NCBI GenBank assembly: GCA_030737835.1
Contig: CM060851.1
Coordinates: 10,225,611 to 10,289,610, forward strand
Length of the DNA: 64,000 bases
Direction: 5' to 3'
Source of the DNA: Acorus gramineus
Lineage: Eukaryota; Streptophyta; Magnoliopsida; Acorales; Acoraceae
Positions 12,201 to 22,597 of the stretch are shown here, one piece after another. How positions within the stretch are numbered: the first letter of the stretch is position 1; each line of letters starts with the position of its first letter. The notes under the pieces are model-generated. The model had not been told where the DNA came from and did not search any database. It saw nothing but the letters and a program-made list of their open reading frames with translations. Position numbers and translations under genes: made by a program.

Positions 12201-15200
12201 TCTATCCTCAAGGTCAAATAAAGCATGCTCCGTGTCCTGAAGTTTTTTCTGCATTATACATGTGAGAGGGAATTAAATACCACCAAATTGCTTTAAAATG
12301 AAGATAAATACAAGTAACAGTAAACAATGACAAATTATTTACCAATTTACCTGAGTTTTCTCTAGCTTATCACTTAATTCAGCAGCCAATAGTTGCTGTG
12401 AATTGTAAAGTTCTTGAAGCCCGATCAGTTGCTGCAAACACAAATTATTGAGTCAGTTCTCTATATGCATTAATTATAATGCGTGAAATAGAATAGACAG
12501 AATTATAGAACTAATTTACCTTGTCCTTAGAATCCAAGTCAAGTTCCATTTTCTCAATTTTCTCTGCCATTGCCTGGAAAGGATTTTTCAAATATAAGAT
12601 TTCTCATTCTTATAGAAAAACATCAATTAAGTTGAATTTTCAAAGCCAAACCTTCTTCTCAGCTTCTTCTTGCAAGTACCGATCTCTTGGCACATATATT
12701 CCATTTTTCTCCCTTGCAGCATAGACCTCTGGTGAAAGTTCAAAAAAACATATGGCATCAAACTCTAATATCAAATGGGCATATTAATTCTTTTCTTTAA
12801 CCTTTAAGCAGCATGGAAGCACATGAGCTGTCAAGTCTATAATGTTCTTCGTGGCCAGGTTCTTTTCATCATAAATTTTGATGACACAGTCCACAGTAGC
12901 AATACCATATCTAAAGGATATGGTGACTGTGTCACCTTAATATATATGTAACATCGCTTCTCAAACATAACCGTGAGAGGAGCAAGGTCACCGTCCTGTC
13001 TTAAGCAATATGCTTAAAGTCAGGAGTGAAATCTCATTAATTTTGTAATTAGAAAGAGAGTACATTAAAAATCTAAGCATACATGAAAAAGTACTACAAA
13101 TAGAAAAGAGACCTTGTTTAAGCCGTTCAATTTCAGAATATAAATCCTTCATCATGGCAGATTTCATCATTTTTTGATTAACCTGAAAACAAGAAAACAC
13201 AAAGAGATGATTCCAAAGGTGATTACAGCCGCAAGGGCATGAAATAACTAAAATCCAGCTAACGCAAGCCTAATCACTTACTTCCGGCTTATTCTTGATA
13301 TTCTTTGCACGGTGTGCATAATCTAAGGTGCTAAGAGTCTCTTCTAAGCAGTGGATAGAAGGAGACACAGTTGCAATGATGCATGTCTTAGTTTTCCCTC
13401 CTAATGAATCCCTCAACAACCTGGTTAATTTGCTATCTCTGATAAACAAACAAAATGCATAGTCAGTTGAAACAAACTATTTCCAAACAGTATATACAGC
13501 TGCAAAAATTACTTGAATAGCAGAAGTGTTATCCCTGCCTGTATGGGACATGACCAGAGTGTTCAACTAGGGCATTAATAACACGGCCAAGTGTAAGTAA
13601 ACTTTTATTGATTTCCCCAGCTTCCCTTGCTCTACCCTGCATCAGATAAAAAAACATCTTCATGTCCAGATACAAAATACATTACATCAGCAATGATTAG
13701 CAAGACATTATTTTGCATTGAAGATCATTGCCATGCAGTAAACCGGACTTGTAAACATATATTAGAGACACCCAATCTCTCAAACACAATGATGGAAACA
13801 GATAATGGTGTCTATTGAAGTTAAAATAATACCTTCGCTTTACCCCATTTAGATTCCCATTGCATGGTTTTTAATATCTAGTTTTTCAATATGAACATGT
13901 AAAGACATGTGGTCATATGCACTATGCAACTGGAATAAATAATTCATATCCAAAACAAGAAAACCTCTAAGGCAAAAGATATAACCTTTGAAAGCTCTAC
14001 ATAATGTAGACACACCAACCTCATTTTTTAAATATATATAACTGATGTCAGTCCATAACTTACGAAACCTCAGCATGCTATGAAAATTATTTATGTTTCT
14101 GCATAAAATTAGAGAATACTGATGTATACCATATAAAATATCAATTTTTTTCTTTTCATCAATAGATGAATCAAATAATTAACATGTAGCTCACATGGGT
14201 GTTTCCTCCTCAAACAGTTTATATTCCCAACAGGTTATTTTAGTTGGACATTCCCCTTTAAGAAGGTCATCAATGTCTTATAACCCAAGCACAATGTAAT
14301 TGGTGAGCAAGATGGATTATTTATACAGATTGACATTTATGTATTATTAATTATGAAACCTCAGCATGCTATGAAAATTATTTATGTTTATGTTTCTGCA
14401 TAAAATTAGAGAATTCTGATGTATACCATATAAAATATCGATTTCTTTCTTTTCATCAATAGATGAATCAAATAATTAACATGTAGCTCACATGGATTCC
14501 TCTTCAAACAGTTTATATTAGTTGGACAGTATCCCCTTTATGAAGGTCATCAATGTCTTATAACCCAAGCACAATGTAATTGGTGAGCAAGATGGATTAT
14601 TTATAAAGATTGACATTTCTGTATATTTAATACCGCAAATTGCAGTTGAGCACTATTACACTCATCAACCCATTTTACAACCCCATATATCTCTACACTC
14701 ACTCTTACGAGATATATACCTTGTTAGAAAAAAATTTAATGTTCTATAAATGTCCATACATTTCAATGGAGTAAATATTTTATTTTTTATATAAATACCT
14801 AGTTGATTAGATGAGGTATACTATTTCTAAAAAAATCAAAAAGGGTGTGAATTGCATTTGGGCTGGAAATGGGATTGAATCTAACATTTTGCTTCCCAAT
14901 TTCAATTTTTATGTAAATAGCGGTTTACCATTGTATCATCTGATATTTATTCAGATGATAGTACTATTTTTTTTCAACAGGTCTATATTATTTTCCCATA
15001 TACCTAGATTAAAATGCCTGAAAATATGAATATAAGGGGAAAATTTAAGTTCAAACATGAACGACAGAGCAGAAAGTTACCTCTCTTGCACCGGAACGTG
15101 AGATATTTTCTGAGCCAGCAAGATCAACAAGGTTCAGCTTCCCACACTTGATCATCTCCTCCCCCTCAGGTGTACACTCTTTGATGTGAATTGTGATAGA

Positions 15201-16883
15201 GAAAATGGAGTGAGAGCGGCTACTCTGTTTGTTAAGCAATGTCTCTGCAGTCCGTCTCTTTGAAGACCCCTTCTCTAAAATCTTATAAATCTCACTGGCT
15301 GAGCAGACAATCTCCTCTTCAAGTCCCCTCACAAGCACTCCTCCCTTCCCATCCTCCATGAGCGCTATTGGCTTCTTTGCTTTATCATCTACAAATTTAG
15401 AACACTCTTCTGGTGCCAATAGGTCTGTGATTTCCTCATTGTAGAGCTCAAGAAATGTGACTTTCATACTGTACTCGGCGAGTTGGGCCTCCAATATCTC
15501 AAATATCTGACGAACAGCTCGCGGTATAACACCAGCATCACTTGGGAAGTCTCCATTCTACAAAATCCACAAAACCTTACAGTGAGTTTCCTTTCCCCCC
15601 TTAATGCAGCAGATTAATCACAACCTAAGACAAGTTTTACATTACCTTGGTTTTCTTCCCTCCTCCTTCCATCGTGTAAGTTTTACCCGTGCCTGTCTGT
15701 CCATAGGCAAAAATTGTGCAGTTATAGCCTTCAAGGACCTCATTCACTATTGGAATGATTGATTGATCATACAAGTCCTTCTGCTGGGATGTAGGGCCAA
15801 AAACCTAATGCAAAATTAATTGAACAAAAAAAAATTATGACTGCTTTTCTATATGAATCAGAATTTTCAACTCTTCATTAGGTCAATTTCATTTCATCCA
15901 TTCAATAAAAGTATCGGAAGACACAAACACAACAAAAACAATAATTATACAATAATAAGACTGCAAAAGAAAGAAATAATTTTGAATAATGAACAATGAT
16001 AAAATGATGGAACCATCTCTTGGTAGGTTGGTAGAAGACCCTCTTTTGTCAAGTGTGCTGAGTTTGAGTCTTTACTCTTGCTGATGGGAAAGGATTTAAC
16101 CAGGAAAAATGGAAAGAACAAACCAAAACTAAACAACCAAAAAAAAAAAAAGATATTTTAAACATGAATACAACCTGTGACAATTCATTATCATGAAATC
16201 TTCACAGAACTAATTTTGAAGATTGCAATACTTCAAGTTAAATGGGTTGGTGGTTAGTAGAGGACCCTCTATTCACCTAGGGGTCCTAGGTTCAAGTATT
16301 GCTCTTGCTGATAGTTAAATATTTAATCAAAAAAAAAAAAGAACAAACAAAAACTTACTAAGTTGCAATGCTTCAAGTTTAAAAAAACAGCTTCTACAAA
16401 CAATATTTTTTGTTCAAAACGAAAAAAGACAAGTTTACAACCGCACACACAAATGACAATTCCAAAGACACATATCCAAGGTAAAGAAAATCAACTTTCA
16501 AGCACCTTATCAAATGCAAAGGTCCTATCAATTTGTTTGTTCGCAATGTTCTGGACGGCAGTGACTTCCCGTCTGTTCTCGTTGCAAGAAATCACAACAG
16601 GGGTATGCAATCTTCGTTCCTCCTCACTCAGGGGCCTAATAAAACAACAAAAGTTATGATCTCAATCAATTCTAGAAAATGTGTGTCAAGAAACCTTATA
16701 ACAAAAATTGATGTTCCTTCTCTCTCACCGGCACCGGAGAAGGACCTGAACATTGACCCCCTTGTCCTTATCGTGCCTCCCATTCGAGCTCCCATCATTG
16801 GATCGGAAGTCCCGACTGTGCTTCTCGCTTGATCGAGGTGTATGTGAGGGCGAGATTGGTACAGTCGCTTGTCTCCTCTCCAT
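6266..16883 (-). CDS. Kinesin-5 (BimC/Eg5/KRP125-type) mitotic motor, complete, 22 coding exons
   Basis: Plus-end motor that crosslinks antiparallel microtubules in the spindle and phragmoplast. Exons (minus strand): 16883-16729, 16635-16506, 15804-15646, 15557-15081, 13636-13539, 13438-13282, 13182-13113, 12728-12652, 12573-12520, 12431-12351, 12248-12137, 11686-11600, 11519-11344, 11257-11096, 11012-10905, 10810-10652, 10573-10490, 7889-7684, 7594-7493, 7406-7297, 6710-6559, 6481-6266. Phases agree throughout; 3132 nt gives 1043 aa, the usual plant kinesin-5 length. The motor domain ends near residue 392: P-loop GQTGTGKT 130-137, switch I NKQSSRSH 257-264, switch II DLAGSE 293-298. Coiled-coil stalk follows. 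The tail holds a BimC box, [10 protein letters not shown], with its CDK-type Thr at 999. All introns read as GT-AG except after exon 5, which has a GC donor. The start is the first ATG after a leader-intron acceptor (16896) and precedes the usual acidic/basic N-terminus and VQVLLRCRP. Closest named relatives are the Arabidopsis KRP125 paralogues; which one is not resolved. Confidence 0.95.
7892..9159. repeat. Four-copy 317-bp tandem array inside kinesin-5 intron 17
   Basis: Units begin at 7892, 8209, 8526 and 8843 with an exact spacing of 317 bp. The array ends at 9159, and five further bases repeat the unit start. Copies differ at only a few sites (for example the A/G at 'ggcatttcc/ggcgtttcc'). 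No open frame runs through the unit. The first unit stops one base short of the splice acceptor AG of exon 18 (7890-7891), so the repeat supplies the branch and pyrimidine region of that intron. Confidence 0.95.
9911..10085 (-). mobile_element. 3' end of a LINE with poly(A) tail, in kinesin-5 intron 17
   Basis: On the minus strand a GC-richer segment starting near 10085 runs into a 3' UTR-like stretch and ends in a long A run (T run on the plus strand at 9911-9927). The flanks share the short direct repeat 'tcaagatt' (before the T run and at about 10085-10092), which fits target-primed insertion. It is heavily 5'-truncated and has no reverse transcriptase left. Confidence 0.55.
14064..14632. 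repeat. Direct duplication of about 291 bp in kinesin-5 intron 4
   Basis: The segment beginning 'gaaacctcagcatgctatg' at 14064 repeats at 14355 with the same order of blocks, ending '...gatggattatttata.agattgacattt.tgta'. The copies carry several small indels, so this duplication is older than the 317-bp array in intron 17. Confidence 0.85.
16017..16152 (+). mobile_element. Older, diverged copy of the same SINE family, intron 2
   Basis: The stretch 'ggtaggttggtagaagaccctc...gagtttgagtctttactcttgctgatgg' matches the neighbouring SINE block by block, including 'ctcttgctgat', and ends in an A run near 16140-16152. No clear target-site duplication was seen. Two copies of one SINE lie about 200 bp apart in one intron. 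Confidence 0.6.
16240..16360 (+). mobile_element. SINE (tRNA-related) in kinesin-5 intron 2
   Basis: A short unit with a box-A-like 'ggttggtggttagtagagg' and a box-B-like 'ggttcaagtatt' ends in an A run at about 16329-16340. It is flanked by near-identical direct repeats: left 16222-16239 'attgcaatacttcaagtt', right 16363-16379 'ttgcaatgcttcaagtt'. This is the pattern expected for a Pol III-transcribed SINE. It is antisense to the host gene. Confidence 0.75.
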
Positions 16884-17480
16884 CTCTAAAGCCTACTGCA
16901 CAAAATAAACACAGAAAAATCAATAAATAAGAAAAAATCATTTGAAACCAAGATCGGAAGCCCATCAAATAATTCAAAATATAGAAAATGAAGAACTGTT
17001 GGAAAATAAAAAAAAAAAAAAGAAATCCAATATGCATCCCAAATGAATGACCTAACAAACTCGATTGGAAAACAGATTTCGGGAAATCAAAACTTTCCCG
17101 ACTCAAAGAAAACAAAAAAAAAATACTCAAATCCATCAAGGAAATCCAAAACGTAGTCCAAAATGACCGACATTTCAAAAGATCGAAACCCCCAAATTCA
17201 TGGAATTGAAAAACCGGTTGAAAAAAAAAAAAAGAACCGCAAAAATTCATCAAAATATAATCCAAACACACGAATGCGGTTCAAAATGACGGACCTTTCG
17301 AGAGATTGAAACGCCGAAATCGACAAAATTCACGAATCCGATCTGAATATCTCAAGATCTCAAATTTTGAAGTGAAAGAAAGAGACGCCGAGTCCAATGT
17401 GAGATCGGCTTTTGTTTTTTTCTAGAGAGTGAGAGAAGAAGAAAATGAAATCTCGAAATGAAATCTTGAATGAGTGAGAG
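16884..17480 (-). other. Kinesin-5 5' leader with a likely leader intron
   Basis: On the minus strand a pyrimidine-rich leader with CTCTC tracts lies around 17480-17300. A GT donor at about 17294 follows CTCGAAAG, and an acceptor TTTTGTGCAG sits at 16896, leaving 12 nt of leader before the ATG. The ends of the leader intron (about 400 nt) are inferred; other donors in this stretch are possible. The long open frame on the same strand at 16795-17271 is T-rich intron sequence and is not coding. Confidence 0.6.
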
Positions 17481-17559
17481 AGAAGGAACCAATCTTCACA
17501 GTACTTTGGGCTTCAAATAAATATAAAAAAAAATAAATATAAGAAATCAATGTTTAAAA

Positions 17560-17680
17560 GCGTGTAAACGCCGTTAAAAAAGTAACGGCTCTTCAGGATC
17601 ATATGGAGCGGGTGACTGACGTCGTTAAAATAGATCCGTTCGGAGTCTATATATAATAATCCGACCGTTGAAGGGTAAAG
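17560..17680 (-). promoter_or_regulatory. Kinesin-5 promoter: cluster of four AACGG (MSA-core) sites and TATA-like box
   Basis: AACGG cores lie at 17571-17575 (minus), 17584-17588 (plus), 17636-17640 (minus) and 17665-17669 (minus). A TATATATA-type box is at about 17648-17655. MSA elements with an AACGG core are bound by three-repeat MYB factors and give G2/M expression in plants, and kinesin-5 genes are G2/M-expressed. The cluster is seen; its function is inferred. Confidence 0.6.
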
Positions 17681-17699
17681 ACGGGATTTTACTCTTTCG

Positions 17700-19372
17700 G
17701 CTTTTTTAAATTTTAAAGCAGATTTTGAAAGCCTCTTATGAACTATGGGAATGCCCCTGTCAGAAGTTGATTTTTACGAAGATTGACACTGTGTTTAATT
17801 ATTTTACTAATGATGATATAATTGGAATAACAAAACTAATAACAGAAAGGAGAGGGTCTTTAAGAAAATATAATTCATTGAATACTTTTATAAACTTTTA
17901 TTTAAGTGTACGGGGATTCTATAAAAATTAGTTTTATTTTTATTACTTTAATCGGTAATTTAGTTTAGTACTCTATAAAACTACATTCGGGGACCCTGTG
18001 ACCTCTTTTAGGCTCTTTTTTTTCTTGGATATTTTTGACTTGTTAATACTATATTTTCTTCTCCTAAGAACATCATCTTTGTCTCCATCAGATCAATCAA
18101 AAACCCTAATACAAAAATGCATAATGAATTATCGACACAAGTATAAAAGAAGTGCATTAATGAGAGTCCATTTATCATAACAAAACGCAAGATTGGTGGT
18201 GTTTGTTTAGTTGTTATTAGTAAAACAAGGAAATGTATTACAATGCATGTTTAATTTTAGATTTTTGGGAGGAAGAAGAAAGTGAAGCAAATTTTGTTTA
18301 TTGATATCTAAAAAATTTATCTTCATTTTCAAGGGGTATAAATATATTTAAAAATGATTTACTAATAAAATATTGTAATAAATTTTGTGACTCAAACTGA
18401 TGTGGACTAGTACCATTTTTTAAAAATGATAGAATAAAATATCTTCTTATGATTGTTCTGAATCATCAAATTGATTAATTTTTTTGTCACGTGACCAAAA
18501 CTTAATATATTTAATTACTAGATTTTACATTGATTTACTTACTTGGATATTCTTTTGGGAAATAATTTTATGTGTATTTTGATGAAGCTCGAAAAGAAAT
18601 TCCATGTAAATCCCTTAACTTTTGTTAATCTCAAATCTGATGGCAAGTTTAACGTGGGGTTTAAAAATCCCTAAGACCTCAATTTTCATTCTTGTATAGC
18701 TATCTACACCGACAAGAAATGTAACATCTATTATATTTTTGTGTGTTTATGTTGTGCTAAGATCAATGAAATGATTAAAATTTATCAAATAAAATACATC
18801 AATTCATGTCTTATTAATTTGGTAAAATGAGAGTCATTTGAGTCAACCAAAAAAAAAAAAACAAATACAAGCATGTGATCCCATTCCTGTGTTGACAACC
18901 CAACCCCTATTTTAATGAAAGCAAAAAAGTTTGCAACTTATTAGTGGTGCTGAATTAATTAAGCTAAAGTCTACATGGGTAAATCCGGAATTAAAAAAAA
19001 TCTGCAGGCGGGAGGGTTGACGATCTGTGGCTGAGGAGTACACCCACCCACGTGACCGTTCACGCTTTCTTCGGTTTCAAATCGTTGAGAACTACAGCTG
19101 CCCTCAAAGTTAACCTCAAATTACAAGAATGCCACTATAAATGGTGATGGGGTTGCGTTTGACAGATAATGATAGGTTGGTTTAATGATTCAATCAAACC
19201 ATATGATTTTTTACTTTTAATCAAACGCTCCAAATACAATAATGGAATCTAATAATGCATCTCATAACATGTACTAAGGTACGTCTTCCCTAGCACAAAT
19301 CTTCTAATTAGAAAAATCGTTTGTGATCGATCACTTTCTGAACATTTTAAAGGACATCAAAATCATTCATTT
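17700..19372. other. Intergenic stretch upstream of kinesin-5, no gene seen
   Basis: AT-rich with short decayed segments. Around 19000-19110 the composition is more GC-rich (CACGTG at about 19050) but no open frame or terminal repeat was found. Confidence 0.4.
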
Positions 19373-19880
19373 AAGGAAAAAATCCATATAACCCCTGACT
19401 TTTCATAAAATTCATATAACCCCTTAAAAACACTTAATAAATCCAAATAACCCTCTAAATAAAAATTTTATTAATAGATGATTAATATTTTGACATATTT
19501 TGTTTAGTTAACCCTGATTGAAAACACGATATACTAAAAAAACACTACAATGGATTAAAAATGCGAAAATTCATATGGAAATGACGATTTTACCCTTTCT
19601 GAATATATTATAAAACTCTATCTGAAAGAGTAAAATCGTTATTTATAGTAGATTTTTTGTATTTTTCACACATTGGAGGTTTTTTTTTTATACTGTGTTG
19701 TCTATCAGGGTTAACTAAACATAATATTTACAAACTATTCATCATCTATAAAAGTAAATTTTATTTAGGGGATTATTTTGATTTAGTAGATGTTTTGAGG
19801 GGGTTATATGGATATTAAGAAAAATCAAGGGGTTATATAGATTTCAGTCAGTTTACAGGGTGTTATGTGGATTTTTCCTT
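19373..19880. mobile_element. Palindromic MITE with 5-bp target-site duplication
   Basis: 508 bp. Left end AAGGAAAAAATCCATATAAC, right end (reverse complement) AAGGAAAAATCCACATAAC. The inner halves are also roughly inverted (paired 'ataacccc' blocks and paired 'taaccctga'). TSD 'cattt' at 19368-19372 and 19881-19885. Confidence 0.7.
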
Positions 19881-20295
19881 CATTTATATGAATACGAGGA
19901 CAATGTAATAATTGTATCTCAGCAAGTGACAGTAACCAGCCAAACTCTTTTGAACTACCTCTTTGTTCGAATACATCCGGTTAGGTTTTTAAAACCAACT
20001 CTGATCGGGTTAGTCAAAGAAGTTAAACTTCCACCCGTTCTAAACTTCAATATAATTTACCTTCAAAATCCGTCACCACATAAAATTTGTAAAAATCAAT
20101 CAACTCACTTGTTCGATCCAACCATGAATTCATTAAATCGGAGGATTCGTTATTTACAAAAATTGTGATTAACTATTTGTTAAAATTTTAAATTTCATGT
20201 AACATTATATTTTATGTGATAAAGTAATGCTATAATATTAATTAAAAAAAATTAAAATATTAAGTATTAAGATTTTATAATTATGTAAAATAAAT

Positions 20296-21219
20296 AGGCG
20301 CGAGATCCACACCCCGAAACACAAGAAACCCACCACCTTTTTAAAAAAAATAAAAAATTTATGTACTGTAGCAGTAAACGGAAACACACCCCGAGATCGC
20401 TATTCCCTCTGGCAACGGTGATGAATAATGGTCGCCAGAGGTTCTGGCAAGTGTACCAACCCAGGTCGGCATTCCTTCTGGCGACGATTTTGAAGTGTGG
20501 TCGTCCGAAGGCCCGGCGAGCTAAAGTAAGAGAGAATATAAGTTTCAAACCAAATAGATAGATTTCACATTTAAACACATATAACAGACAGACATAGCAG
20601 CATTTAAAACACATCAAAATATGATGTTAGCATTTATAACACATCAAAATACGATGTTAGCATTCCATAACGAATCATTCATATGACTACAATACAAAAT
20701 ACATGTTCAAATTATTTTTATGTTTATTTTTATTTTTTGAAAAAATGAGTAATTGTTTTTATTGGATAGGTTATTTATTTTTATATATGAAAAAATCAAT
20801 ATAGTCACATGAATGGTTGTGGAATTTGAACATGTATTTTGTTGTGTAGTCACGTGAATGGTTGGTTATGGAATGCGAACGTCATATTTTGATGTGTTTT
20901 AAATGCTGCTATGGCTGTCTGTTATATGTGTTTAAATGTGAAATTTATCTATTTGGTTTGAAACTTGTAAAAATGTGAATTTATTCTCTGTTGCTTTAAC
21001 TCGCCGGGTCTTCGGTCGACTACACTTCAACACCGTCGCCAGAAGGAATGTCGACTTGGGTTGATACACTCGCCAGAACCTCTGACGACCATCATTCACC
21101 ACCGTCGCCAGAGGGAATAACGATCTCGGGGTGGGTTTCCGTTTACTGCTACAGTACATAAAAAAAAAATTTTAAAAGGTGTGGGGTTCTTGTAACTCGG
21201 GGTGAGGATATCGGGGCCC
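20296..21219. mobile_element. Foldback (long-TIR) MULE-like element, 924 bp, almost fully palindromic
   Basis: Arms of roughly 400 bp (20296 to about 20718, and about 20821 to 21219) are inverted copies: for example 'tgtactgtagcagtaaacgg' at about 20361 and its complement near 21140-21160, and the 'gaacatgtatttt' block near the centre. A loop of about 100 bp separates them. TSD 'aaaataaat' (20287-20295, 21220-21228) is a perfect 9 bp, as for Mutator-like elements. Transcription would give a long hairpin. Confidence 0.85.
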
Positions 21220-21234
21220 AAAATAAATTGACAA

Positions 21235-22597
21235 CATTCGTGATACCTAGGCCCCAAAATATAAGCCCCACTCACAAGCACCATGAGGTGTCATCATCTT
21301 ATTGGTTGTTTTTTTTTGTTAGTTGACTTTTTAAAAATGGTAATATGGCAAAATACAAATATTTCCTTCATTAAAAATCTCTCTCATTAACCCAAATCCC
21401 CCAATTTTCTCTATTCGGTTATTACATTTCCATGTGAATCTTGAAATCCATTTAACTATTTCAAATTTTGAATTTTAAAATCCTTACCTAAATTACAATT
21501 GAACCTAAATTACACTAAAAAAGTTGGATATTTATTGTATTCAAATTTAAATAAAAAAATACATATGGTTACTATATGAATTAGTTACATCAAATACCTT
21601 TATTAAATATTTATATCTCTCACAACGATTTGTTACATTTACATCAGAATTGTTACATTTACATAAATATAACAAACAATTTCATTTTCCTACCTAAATA
21701 TTTTACATTCCACTCAATGTTTAAACAATTTAGAAACTGATTATATTTTTAATAGTCAGTTATATTTTATAGAAAATGTCAAACACTTTTTTTATTGTGT
21801 GATACATTTAACAAACATTATATTTGACTGTTATAGTAATAAAGGTAAAAAAAATATAAATTACTATTTACATTGAAACAAATGCAATACACGAATGAAT
21901 GTTACATTCATAAATGTAACAAATATAAATCAATACATGCATGCAGTTGACTGTTACATTTACGAATGTAACAAAAATAATACAGATTTGAAAAATTACA
22001 TTGTCAACAATGTAGCAGTAACATCAAACAAACTACTCATATATAAAATGTAACGATATCGAGTGTTACATTTAGATATTGAAACAAAAACAAATCAAAA
22101 TGTGATAAATGACATTCAATACATGAAAAAAAATTGTGTTTAAATATTTAAAACAAAAGGCAAAACACAATTTTTTTATGAATCTAATAATGTCAAACCT
22201 GATCCGAGAGACATTGATGTGAGATCCAAATCGAAAAAAAAAAAAACGATTTTGTGCCTTCTCCTCAAAATAGAATTTCCGATTTGCTCTCATGTATTCT
22301 TCATAAACAAAATCAATTCCGTAATGCAAAACCTCCTCATTTCGCATACAAAACAGATTTTCAATTGTTTCAACATCAATGGTTTCTTCGGTCTCTCTCA
22401 AATATTATTGCAAGATTTTAAAAATCCATTAATAGTGAATAAATACATAATTTTCAGAATTAAATAATACTCCACAATCATAGGGATACATGTTAAAGTA
22501 GCTATCAAGTAAATGGTATAATAGACAATGTACACTTACCACATCATGGGGCCTGTGATAAGGGGCCTGAAAAATTGGGGCCTAGGAATCATTATTG
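21235..22597. mobile_element. Non-autonomous MULE, GGCCCC-terminus family, copy 1
   Basis: 1363 bp. Ends: left CATTCGTGATACCTAGGCCCC, right (reverse complement) CAATAATGATTCCTAGGCCC, followed by further GCCCC blocks. TSD 'aattgacaa' (21226-21234, 22598-22606) is a perfect 9 bp. The interior is rich in GTTACAT/ATGTAAC motifs and encodes no transposase. It sits right beside the foldback element; the two TSDs overlap by 3 bp. Confidence 0.85.

Noticed and set aside
16795..17271. 158-codon minus-strand frame in the kinesin leader
   Set aside because: Phe/Leu-rich reading of a T-rich intron; it ends in antisense of exon 1 in the wrong frame.
20361..21159. Two similar open frames (20361-20561 plus, 20932-21159 minus) with related peptides
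   Set aside because: They are the same sequence read from the two arms of the foldback element; the similarity follows from the inverted repeat and there is no independent coding evidence.
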